Assembly: GCA_964612565.1 (NCBI GenBank)
Contig: CAZTDP010000016.1
Coordinates: 1 to 13,629, forward strand
Direction of reading: 5' to 3'
DNA: 13,629 bases
Source of the DNA: CAZTDP01 sp964612565
Lineage (GTDB): Bacteria > Patescibacteriota > WWE3 > UBA101185 > UBA10185
Shown here: positions 6,987 to 13,625 of the stretch, one piece after another
How positions within the stretch are numbered: the stretch's first letter is position 1
How the letters are laid out: every line of letters begins with the position of its first letter
Program-made: the position numbers and the translations under genes
The notes under the pieces: generated by a model
Databases searched by the model: none
What the model saw: only the letters and a program-made list of their open reading frames with translations
What the model was told of the DNA's origin: nothing

Positions 6987-7171
6987 TTCCNNNNNNNNNN
7001 NNNNNNNNNNNNNNNNNNNNNNNNNNNNNNNNNNNNNNNNNNNNNNNNNNNNNNNNNNNNNNNNNNNNNNNNNNNNNNNNNNNNNNNNNNCTCAATCACT
7101 CGAAGAAGAGTGATTCCCTCAATCACTCGAAGAAGAGTGATTCCCTCAATCACTCGAAGAAGAGTGATTCC
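6964..7171. repeat. 27-bp palindromic tandem repeat with an assembly gap
   Basis: Three perfect adjacent copies of a 27-bp unit at 7091-7117, 7118-7144 and 7145-7171, plus one copy (25 of 27 identical) at 6964-6990 before the gap. Each unit contains a perfect inverted repeat, arms AATCACTC and GAGTGATT around GAAGAA, joined to the next by CCCTC. There is no spacer between units. The first copy is the 3' end of arsR, including its stop codon, so the array seems to have expanded from coding sequence. The true number of copies is hidden by the gap. Tandem operator sites, an RNA hairpin array, or a neutral minisatellite are all possible. Confidence 0.9.
6991..7090. other. Assembly gap of 100 N
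   Basis: Exactly 100 undetermined bases flanked on both sides by the same repeat unit. 100 is not a multiple of 27 although both edges fall on unit borders, so the length is probably nominal and the join was made by scaffolding across the repeat. Confidence 0.97.
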
Positions 7172-7368
7172 CGTTCACTAAAGTATAATTTTATATTTAC
7201 AAGCTATACCATGCGTTTAATATGCGGTAATTTATAGTATTTATGGAACAAAACACCGAACCCACAAGACTGTATGTGCGAGTATTATGCGTTAATTCCT
7301 TTGATAAACTCTATCCATAATAGAGAGCAGTCTGTTAAATTTCAAAATCTAGCATTTAAAATTCAAAT
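7172..7368. promoter_or_regulatory. Regulatory-looking region upstream of comEA
   Basis: An AT-rich stretch of 197 nt without a convincing gene. It contains three 11-nt repeats of the form ATGCGKTWAWT at 7211-7221, 7222-7232 (adjacent) and 7287-7297, and a perfect inverted repeat CTCTAT/ATAGAG at 7309-7325. Isolated -10-like boxes are TATAAT (7184-7189) and TATAGT (7233-7238). An ATG-led frame of 25 codons (7243-7320) begins 4 nt after the latter; it matches nothing I recognise and is not called as a gene. Confidence 0.4.
7357..7362 (+). promoter_or_regulatory. Candidate -10 box of the comEA operon
   Basis: TAAAAT (five of six) lies 6 nt before the GTG start of comEA, the same spacing as at other genes here. 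There is no clear -35 box. Confidence 0.45.
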
Positions 7369-8007
7369 GTGTCGAATCTTAAAAAATACTTAGTTTTTCC
7401 CATAGTGTCTTTTGTTTTGGGTTTCTTCTTTGCTAATGCTGTGAATATGTTAATTCCGGGCTCCCGGGAAGACTCTGAGTTGCCCTCAGACTGCGCCGCA
7501 GAAGAAAGTTTTATTTATATCGAACTTGGTGGGGCAGTTAACAAGCCAGGTGTTTACCGTGTAGAAAAAAACTCAAGATTAAAAGAAGTTGTAGACATGG
7601 CAGAGGGATTTTCGTCTGACTACGATTATCTTTGGACGGCAAAAAATATTAATCTTTCAAAGACACTGGAGGATGCAGAAAAGGTTTTTATACCTTTTGC
7701 TTCGGCAAAAACTTCTGGCAATCAATCCGGCGCAGGTTTACCGGCATATTATTTTGCAGTCGATTCCGTTGGCAATTCGGCTACGGAAACTAACTCAAGT
7801 TCATCGTCGGACAATAGTACCTCGAGCGGAAAAACAAATGTAAACAGCGCAACTCTCGCAGAGCTGGATGAACTTCCCGGTGTAGGTGCGGTTTACGCTC
7901 AAAAAATACTAGATAATCGACCGTATTCCGATTACCAAGATTTGATGGATAAAGCCGGTCTGTCTCAGTCACTAATGGATAAAATTAAAGACTCGATAAC
8001 CTTTTAA
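7369..8007 (+). CDS. comEA: ComEA-like DNA-binding protein with SLBB and HhH domains
   Basis: ComEA is the DNA receptor of the uptake machinery, anchored in the membrane and binding double-stranded DNA outside. The 212-aa protein has one N-terminal membrane segment (about 8-29), an SLBB domain (48-112; IYIELGGAVNKPGVYRV), a Ser/Thr/Asn-rich flexible linker (113-155) and a C-terminal helix-hairpin-helix domain (156-212; TNVNSATLAELDELPGVGAVYAQKIL). This order is that of Gram-positive ComEA. The start is GTG 7369; the ATG two bases earlier is in another frame and soon stops. comEC begins one base after the stop codon. Confidence 0.92.
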   Translation: MSNLKKYLVFPIVSFVLGFFFANAVNMLIPGSREDSELPSDCAAEESFIYIELGGAVNKPGVYRVEKNSRLKEVVDMAEGFSSDYDYLWTAKNINLSKTLEDAEKVFIPFASAKTSGNQSGAGLPAYYFAVDSVGNSATETNSSSSSDNSTSSGKTNVNSATLAELDELPGVGAVYAQKILDNRPYSDYQDLMDKAGLSQSLMDKIKDSITF

Positions 8008-8008
8008 A

Positions 8009-9043
8009 ATGAAACGCTGGCTTAAGTACAACCTCGCCTTTATTTTGCTCTTGCTGGGTGGTAGCGTGCGTGTGCTCTTTGGGTGTGGAATTTTACACGG
8101 CGAAAACACCTGCTTGGATTCTAAAGGTTTAGGAATTTCGGATTTACCGGTATTTAAATCAATTAGGGGTTACTCTGTGCAGAAAGTGCAGGAAACTCTG
8201 CCAAGCCCCCATAGCGAACTATTATTGGGTATGGTGCTGGGCGTAGACAATTTTAAATATGTCCCAAAATTTAAAAACATTTTAAAGACAACCGGAACCA
8301 TTCACGTGGTTGTCGTGTCGGGTTTTAATATGACTTTGGTGCTGGATTACGTTTCTAAGCTGGTTGGAAATATTTACAGCCGCAAAAAACTTACGTTGGT
8401 AATTTTAATGGGATTATTTTATACGCTTCTAACAGGTTTTGAGCCGCCGGTTGTGCGCGCGTGGCTTATGTCGACCTTTATCTTGATCGGTAAATTCTTT
8501 GGAAGAAGTCTTGATCCAATTAGGCTGCTGTTGACTGCCTTTTTATTTATTTTACTAATTGATCCGTCAAACCTTTTTAGCATAAGCAACTATTTAAGTT
8601 TTTTGGCAACATTTGGCCTTATGGCGTTTGCCGAACCCGTTCAAAAACTGATTGATAAATTACTGCCAAAGATCAAAAACTCCTTAGAAGACTTTTCAGC
8701 TTCGTTGTCAGCACAAATAACTGTTTGGCCTTTACTGTCGGGAATATTTGGCCAGGTTAGCCTTATAAGTTTGCCGGTGAACGGTTTAATTCTATGGACG
8801 GTTCCTGTTGCCACGGTTTTAGGTTCATTGTCGGTAATTTGTTTTCTTTTGCATGTAACTTTTTTAGGGAGACTTCTGGCGCTTTTGACTTATCCTTTTC
8901 TTGACCTTTTTGTAAGAACAGTTGAAATTTTTTCCAAAGTATCGTTTGCAAGCGTCCGGTTTACACTTTCTCAGCCTGAAATGGTGGTTTACTACGTGTT
9001 TTTACTCTTGGCCACAATCGCTATGAGGAAAAGGAAGGGGTAG
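8009..9043 (+). CDS. comEC: ComEC channel domain, stand-alone
   Basis: Polytopic membrane protein of the ComEC/Rec2 competence domain, forming the channel through which single-stranded DNA enters the cytoplasm. Family features are TGTIHVVVVSGFNM (95-108), the VVRAW motif (148-152), and about eight to nine hydrophobic segments up to residue 340. At 344 aa it is less than half of full ComEC (about 700-800 aa): the N-terminal OB-like domain is reduced to perhaps 70 residues and the C-terminal metallo-beta-lactamase domain is encoded by the next gene, 4 nt downstream. No frameshift joins the two: each has its own start. No Shine-Dalgarno is seen, so translation probably depends on coupling with comEA. 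Confidence 0.9.
   Translation: MKRWLKYNLAFILLLLGGSVRVLFGCGILHGENTCLDSKGLGISDLPVFKSIRGYSVQKVQETLPSPHSELLLGMVLGVDNFKYVPKFKNILKTTGTIHVVVVSGFNMTLVLDYVSKLVGNIYSRKKLTLVILMGLFYTLLTGFEPPVVRAWLMSTFILIGKFFGRSLDPIRLLLTAFLFILLIDPSNLFSISNYLSFLATFGLMAFAEPVQKLIDKLLPKIKNSLEDFSASLSAQITVWPLLSGIFGQVSLISLPVNGLILWTVPVATVLGSLSVICFLLHVTFLGRLLALLTYPFLDLFVRTVEIFSKVSFASVRFTLSQPEMVVYYVFLLLATIAMRKRKG
9031..9040 (+). promoter_or_regulatory. Shine-Dalgarno deciding the TTG start of the MBL gene
   Basis: The purine run AAGGAAGGGG at the end of comEC is placed 7 nt before TTG 9048. It supports this unusual start and independent initiation of the downstream protein. Confidence 0.6.
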
Positions 9044-9047
9044 TAAG

Positions 9048-9887
9048 TTGAAAATTTTATCAAAGATATTTATTTTGTTTGTATTTGTATATTTTTTAGT
9101 TTTTGAACTTTTTTTCAAAAGCAATAAAGTCGATCAGTTTGGACTGGAGGTGGATTTTATTGATGTAGGACAGGGGGATTCGGCCTTGATAAAGCTAAAC
9201 GGCAGGGCAGTAGCGTTGGTGGACGGAGGTCCTGATTATGAAGCCGGCAAGTATTTAAACCGTAATTTAGGCATATTTTGTAACATTCCTTTGGTAATAA
9301 TGAGCCACCCGCACGCCGACCATTTTTTAGGTTTGGAAAGGGTAGTAAAAAATTGTAAATTTGGCATGTTTGTATTTAACGACGTTGACGTGTCCGGTGA
9401 CGCCACGCCGCATTTTGTAAAATTAATTGATAAAAATAAAACAAAAATAGTTTTTGAAAACGATATTTTAGTTTTTGATAATCTCAAATTTATTTTTCTT
9501 TGGCCGCGGGAAAAAGATTATATAAAAACAGCCAACTTAAATAACTTTTCGGTAACGGTTTTAATAAAATATGGTGAGTTTGAGATACTGATGCTTGGGG
9601 ATCTGGAAGCCGACGGGCAGGAAAGACTTGACCTAAAGACCCTTAATTCATACATAGACGGGGAGTTGGATGTGCTAAAAATAGCCCATCACGGAGCCAT
9701 AAACGGCTACTACTCAACTTTATTGCGCGAACTAAAGCCTAAAACATGCATTGTTTCAGTAGGAAAAGACAATTTTTTTGGCCACCCCTCCCCCGCCGTT
9801 ATAACAGAAATCAGCAGGAGTGGCTGTACCATAAGAAGAACAGATGAAGAGGGTAGCATTGTGATACAAAAAACTTTGGCTCTTTAG
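9048..9887 (+). CDS. Metallo-beta-lactamase-fold protein, ComEC C-terminal counterpart
   Basis: A 279-aa protein with an N-terminal membrane anchor (about 4-23), then a metallo-beta-lactamase fold: FIDVGQGDSALIK, the metal motif HPHADH (87-92), the LMLGD strand and KIAHHGA. The sequence matches the C-terminal domain of ComEC, which is proposed to degrade the non-transported DNA strand outside the membrane. All main metal ligands are present, so it is probably active. Its position 4 nt after the separate ComEC channel gene suggests the two proteins work together. It begins with TTG, supported by a strong Shine-Dalgarno sequence. Confidence 0.88.
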   Translation: MKILSKIFILFVFVYFLVFELFFKSNKVDQFGLEVDFIDVGQGDSALIKLNGRAVALVDGGPDYEAGKYLNRNLGIFCNIPLVIMSHPHADHFLGLERVVKNCKFGMFVFNDVDVSGDATPHFVKLIDKNKTKIVFENDILVFDNLKFIFLWPREKDYIKTANLNNFSVTVLIKYGEFEILMLGDLEADGQERLDLKTLNSYIDGELDVLKIAHHGAINGYYSTLLRELKPKTCIVSVGKDNFFGHPSPAVITEISRSGCTIRRTDEEGSIVIQKTLAL

Positions 9888-9897
9888 CCGTAAAAAA

Positions 9898-9906
9898 TGA
9901 TATTAT
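9898..9906 (+). promoter_or_regulatory. Extended -10 promoter of argS
   Basis: TGA followed by TATTAT (9901-9906, five of six); the GTG start comes after 6 nt, predicting a leaderless mRNA. No good -35 box at 16-18 nt. Confidence 0.5.
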
Positions 9907-9912
9907 GCCTTT

Positions 9913-11676
9913 GTGATATCAATAACGGAACTAATAAGAAAAGAGATTAATCTTTCGTGCACAGAAGTCTATGGGTTTTCAGATGTCTCGTATGACATAG
10001 GGGTACCTGACAACAAAAATTTTGGAGACTACTCAGTCAATGTGGCAATGAAACTTGCTTCCAGAGTTAAAAAAACACCTCTTGAAACGGCTCAAGACAT
10101 AGTAAATGACATTTATAAGCGTGAGCTTCAATTTGATTTTGACGGAACAAAATACTCAATATTTTCTACAATTGAAATTGTTCGTCCCGGATTTATAAAT
10201 TTTAGACTTTCGAATCGTTTTTTACTCTTAAACCTATTTGAAATTAAGCAAAGAGCAAATCTCTATGGGTCTAGCAATTTGGGAGCAGGAAAAAACACCG
10301 TTGTAGAATATTCAGAACCCAACCCCAACAAGCCGATGCACATTGGTCACGTCCGAAACAATTTTATAGGAAGTTCTTTGGCGGCAATTTTAAAATTTTT
10401 AGGTTACAACGTTGTAAAAGTAAATTATATAAATGACTGGGGTACTCATATTTGTAAATCTATGTTGATGTACAAAAAATTTGGCAACAATGCCCTTCCC
10501 GATATTAAGCCAGATCATTTTGTTGGTAAATTTTACGCCATGTACGAAGCCGAAGCCGAAAATCACCCTGAATTAGCTGAAGAACTTGCCCAAATGTTTC
10601 AAAAACTTGAAAAAATGGATCCGGAAACGCTGGAATTGTGGAAGAAAATAACAGATTGGGTTTACGATGGGTGGAAACAAACCTATTTAGACCAAGGAGT
10701 TTCGTTTGACGACTGGTTTTATCAACACAATTATAAGGATAGTGGTAAAGAAGTTGTAAAAATTGCTGAAGAAAAGGGAATAGCCTCAAAAGATGAAACA
10801 GGTGCTGTGATTGCCCATTTAGAGCAGTACGGGATCCCTGACAAGGTTTTATTACGAAGCGACGGTACTTCCATCTACTCTACTCAAGATCTACAGCTGG
10901 CGCTCGATAATTTTGAAAAATACAATTTTGATAAAAGATTGTACGTTGTGGATATGCGTCAAAGTGATTACTTTAAGCAGATATTTAAAATTTTACAGCT
11001 TTTAGGATTTGACTGGGCTTCTCGTTTATTTCATGTCGCATACGGAATGGTTACGCTGCCCGAAGGTCAAATGTCCTCACGCAAAGGATTGGTTGTAAAT
11101 GCCGACGATGTTTTTGCAAAACTTGTAGAACTCGAAGGTGCGGAAATAACTAAAAGTATTAAAAGACCTTCCAGCATCGACGACACCGTTCGAAAAGTTG
11201 CTCAGGCTGCCTTTAGGTACGGTATGTTGCGGGTAGACCCTAAGCAAGACATTACCTTTAGTTATGAGCAGGTAACCAAATTTGAAGGAAGCACCGGTCC
11301 GTATTTGTTATACACGTTTGCTCGATGTTTTTCGGTGCTAGAAAAGGGCGGAAAAGAAATAAAAACAGCCAAGTTTGATAACGAGTGGCTTACATCCGAT
11401 TTGGAAATAGGGCACAAGGAACAATCTTTAATTAGGAAATTAGTTCATTTTTCGGAAGTGGTTCAAAAATCCGCTGATCAGCTTGCCCCACACCATGTTG
11501 CCAACTATGCGTTGGAGCTTGCGCAAGAATTTAATTCGTTTTATGGCGATACGCCAATTTTGGATGCCGAAAGCTCCGGCATACGAAGCTTTAGGCTTCT
11601 TGTTACCGATTGCTCTGCTCAAGTGCTAAAGAATACACTAGCCCTTTTAGGTATCGATGTTGTGGAGAAGATGTAA
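9913..11676 (+). CDS. argS: Arginine-tRNA ligase
   Basis: Class I aminoacyl-tRNA synthetase that charges tRNA-Arg with arginine in the cytoplasm. The N-terminal Add-1 domain is followed by the catalytic core with EPNPNKPMHIGH (HIGH at 143-146) and MSSRKG (387-392), the form the KMSKS loop takes in many ArgS proteins. The C-terminal part, from about residue 470, is the helical DALR anticodon-binding domain. Length 587 aa, normal for the family. GTG start at 9913 chosen from the -10 spacing and absence of a nearer alternative. It does not belong functionally to the competence genes. Confidence 0.96.
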   Translation: MISITELIRKEINLSCTEVYGFSDVSYDIGVPDNKNFGDYSVNVAMKLASRVKKTPLETAQDIVNDIYKRELQFDFDGTKYSIFSTIEIVRPGFINFRLSNRFLLLNLFEIKQRANLYGSSNLGAGKNTVVEYSEPNPNKPMHIGHVRNNFIGSSLAAILKFLGYNVVKVNYINDWGTHICKSMLMYKKFGNNALPDIKPDHFVGKFYAMYEAEAENHPELAEELAQMFQKLEKMDPETLELWKKITDWVYDGWKQTYLDQGVSFDDWFYQHNYKDSGKEVVKIAEEKGIASKDETGAVIAHLEQYGIPDKVLLRSDGTSIYSTQDLQLALDNFEKYNFDKRLYVVDMRQSDYFKQIFKILQLLGFDWASRLFHVAYGMVTLPEGQMSSRKGLVVNADDVFAKLVELEGAEITKSIKRPSSIDDTVRKVAQAAFRYGMLRVDPKQDITFSYEQVTKFEGSTGPYLLYTFARCFSVLEKGGKEIKTAKFDNEWLTSDLEIGHKEQSLIRKLVHFSEVVQKSADQLAPHHVANYALELAQEFNSFYGDTPILDAESSGIRSFRLLVTDCSAQVLKNTLALLGIDVVEKM

Positions 11677-11747
11677 ATAGATTAGTTAGTAGATCGGATC
11701 TTGCAGCAGATAAGGTCTTGTAATTGGATTTTTTGGCTGTCACAACA

Positions 11748-11753
11748 TATACT
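11748..11753 (+). promoter_or_regulatory. Candidate -10 box of the metallophosphoesterase gene
   Basis: TATACT (five of six) followed after 7 nt by the ATG. No convincing -35 box. Confidence 0.45.
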
Positions 11754-11760
11754 TTGATTA

Positions 11761-12864
11761 ATGCAGCTTGGTAAATCGAGAAGTAAAAGTTCAAAGCCGG
11801 GTTTTTTTGGCCACATTTTAAAATATGTGTTTTCTGTTGCTGTGCTAACTGCCTTGGTTCTTGGTGTAACACTAGGGGCAAAGGAGTTTTACAATTTTGA
11901 TTCAAAAAGGTTTGGACTTTTTGCCTCCGGACTTTTGGCTAAAGCTCATATTAATGCTAGCGGCGATCAGATAGGTGAGGTGGCAGGAGATTTTGTTGAG
12001 AGAATTTCCCAAACGAATCTTGGTTCGGGCGTTTCAGTAAGCCGAAAAGAAACAGACACCGTTTCTTCTTCAACGCCAAGCCCTCGGGAGGTTTTATTTA
12101 AGGTTGCTGTCTTTGCCGACATCCACGAAGATACAGATAATTTGGCCAGGGCGGTAAATTTGGCAAAAAACAACGACGCGTCGGTGATTTTTGATCTTGG
12201 AGACAGCACTAACTACGGCGATATAGCTTCGCTGCGAACAATTAGGGATCAATTAAAGGCATCGGGAACTGAGTTTTATGCAATTCCCGGCGATCACGAT
12301 CTTGCAGCCGCAGCCCAAGACGATGTAGATCCTTACAAGTACTTTAAAGATGTGTTTGGGCAGGATTCACAGGTTGTTTCGATTCAAGGTTATAACTTCC
12401 TCCTCTTAGATAATAGTGCTAACTTTACGCCAATTTTGCCCGAAACAATTTCGTGGCTCGAACGAAGTGCGCCGTCTGTCGACTTTGTTTTACTTTCTCA
12501 ACCTTTGTACGCTGAAGGTCTAACAAATTATCCGATATTAAAAAAATCGTATATGGGAAGTACTTGGGAAGAAGTTACAGATTCGGTCAAAAAAGAACAA
12601 CAGACAGCGGTGCGCGATCAGGGATCCTTAATACTCTCGTTGATCCAAAACAGCACTAAAATAAAAGCAGTAATTGCCGGGGATCATCACTTTTCCTCAA
12701 AATCGGTTGACCCAAAAAGAAACGATTTAACTCATTACGTTACCGGCGCAATTACTTCGACTTACGGCGAATACTCTCAAAACGCGTTGCAGTCTCCGCG
12801 CTTTAGCTTGATGACGGTTTTTGCCGATGGTTCATACAAAATTGAGGATATTGTTCTAGACTAA
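11761..12864 (+). CDS. Membrane-anchored calcineurin-like metallophosphoesterase
   Basis: A 367-aa protein. Residues 16-40 form a single hydrophobic segment after basic residues (KSRSKSSKPG), so the bulk is probably outside the membrane. A linker to about 115 precedes a calcineurin-like phosphoesterase fold. Metal motifs in order: DIH (120-122), GD (147-148), GDHD (177-180), where GNHD is usual, SQP (246-248), where a histidine is usual instead of Gln, and GDHH (307-310), where GHxH is usual. Most ligand positions are kept but three are changed, so the metal content or activity may differ. Substrate unknown. Alone in its transcription unit as far as can be seen. Confidence 0.8.
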   Translation: MQLGKSRSKSSKPGFFGHILKYVFSVAVLTALVLGVTLGAKEFYNFDSKRFGLFASGLLAKAHINASGDQIGEVAGDFVERISQTNLGSGVSVSRKETDTVSSSTPSPREVLFKVAVFADIHEDTDNLARAVNLAKNNDASVIFDLGDSTNYGDIASLRTIRDQLKASGTEFYAIPGDHDLAAAAQDDVDPYKYFKDVFGQDSQVVSIQGYNFLLLDNSANFTPILPETISWLERSAPSVDFVLLSQPLYAEGLTNYPILKKSYMGSTWEEVTDSVKKEQQTAVRDQGSLILSLIQNSTKIKAVIAGDHHFSSKSVDPKRNDLTHYVTGAITSTYGEYSQNALQSPRFSLMTVFADGSYKIEDIVLD

Positions 12865-12877
12865 ACCTAACGTTTGA

Positions 12878-12886
12878 TGGTATAAA
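12878..12886 (+). promoter_or_regulatory. Extended -10 promoter of ndk
   Basis: TGG followed by TATAAA (12881-12886, five of six), then 7 nt to the ATG; a leaderless mRNA is expected. No good -35 box. Confidence 0.5.
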
Positions 12887-12893
12887 CTTAATC

Positions 12894-13475
12894 ATGATTG
12901 AAAAAACTTTAGTACTAATAAAACCAGACGCCGTTGCTCGTGGAATCACCGGAGAAATAATTGATAGGCTGGAACAACCTGGACTTAAGATCGTTGGCGC
13001 TAAACTAGTGCGCGTTTCCAAAGACTTTGGGGCTAAGCATTACCACCACGATGACGAATGGAAACTTAAGGTTGCCGCCCGAAACATTGCTGACTGTGAA
13101 AAATTTGGATTAAGTGTTATGGATACTTTTGGAACTGAGGATCCAAAGAAAATTGGCGAACTTACAGATATAAGGAACGCCGAATTTTTATCCTCGGGAC
13201 CTGTTTTTGCATTGGTATTTGAAGGCCCCAACGCAGTTGCAAAAGTAAGAAGCTTGGTAGGATCAACTTTCCCAGACACTGCACCTGCAGGTACAATCCG
13301 TGGCGATTACGGCCTTGACTCAGCTTACTCCGGGATGACAAGAAAGAGGACGACCTACAATATGATTCACGCTTCAGGTGCTTTAGATGAGGCTAAAGAA
13401 GAAATTGACCTTTGGTTTAAACCGGAAGAGCTAATGGATTATCGACGCGTACACGAAGATTTGTACAACTATTGA
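12894..13475 (+). CDS. ndk: Nucleoside diphosphate kinase with insertion
   Basis: Transfers the gamma-phosphate of ATP to other nucleoside diphosphates through a phosphohistidine. Seen are TLVLIKPDAVARG near the start, SGPVFALVFEGPNAV, TIRGDYG and NMIHASGALDEAKEEIDLWF with the catalytic histidine at 159. The protein has 193 aa, against about 135-150 usually. The extra length is an insertion of roughly 35-40 residues around 52-95 (HHDDEWKLKVAARNIADCEKFG and following), between the ehY-type segment and SGP, plus a C-terminal extension (ELMDYRRVHEDLYNY). The Asp/Glu after HxS is replaced by Gly. It is likely active, since the core residues are intact. Confidence 0.93.
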   Translation: MIEKTLVLIKPDAVARGITGEIIDRLEQPGLKIVGAKLVRVSKDFGAKHYHHDDEWKLKVAARNIADCEKFGLSVMDTFGTEDPKKIGELTDIRNAEFLSSGPVFALVFEGPNAVAKVRSLVGSTFPDTAPAGTIRGDYGLDSAYSGMTRKRTTYNMIHASGALDEAKEEIDLWFKPEELMDYRRVHEDLYNY

Positions 13476-13488
13476 TTTCTCCTTAAAG

Positions 13489-13516
13489 TTGAACATCGGT
13501 CGATTTCATATATAAT
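13489..13516 (+). promoter_or_regulatory. Promoter of tRNA-Ser
   Basis: TTGAAC (13489-13494), 16-nt spacer, perfect TATAAT (13511-13516). Transcription would begin about 13 nt before the tRNA. The same TTGAAC hexamer appears upstream of dprA. Confidence 0.65.
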
Positions 13517-13535
13517 TTCATTGTTTTCATGCTTT

Positions 13536-13625
13536 GGAGGGGTCGCATAGTGGCCTAGTGCGGCGGTCTTGAAAACCGTTAGGCCCGCAAGGGCCTCGAG
13601 AGTTCGAATCTCTCCCCCTCCGCCA
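13536..13625 (+). tRNA. tRNA-Ser(TGA)
   Basis: Class II tRNA of 90 nt. Acceptor stem GGAGGGG with CCCCTCC, discriminator G, encoded CCA (13623-13625). The anticodon loop CTTGAAA gives TGA, reading serine TCN codons. The long variable arm, stem GGCCC/GGGCC around GCAA, and GTTCGAATC in the T arm confirm serine identity. Confidence 0.96.

Noticed and set aside
6964..7171. CRISPR array
   Set aside because: The 27-bp units are directly joined with no spacers, and no cas gene is in the window. It is a tandem repeat.
6983..7237. Open frames running through the 27-bp repeats on either strand, giving 9-residue protein repeats
   Set aside because: The frames stay open only because 27 is a multiple of three; they cross the N gap, have no start signal of their own, and the repeat derives from the arsR end in another frame.
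10505..10789. Antisense open frame inside argS (and similar frames opposite or within other genes)
   Set aside because: It lies fully within a well-supported gene, has no recognisable motif and no start signal.
11677..11760. Terminator between argS and the metallophosphoesterase gene
   Set aside because: There is a TTTTTT run, but no GC-rich stem in front of it that would form a believable hairpin.
6656..13475. Alternative genetic code with TGA as glycine
   Set aside because: TGA ends comM, arsR and ndk exactly where the families end, so it is a normal stop.
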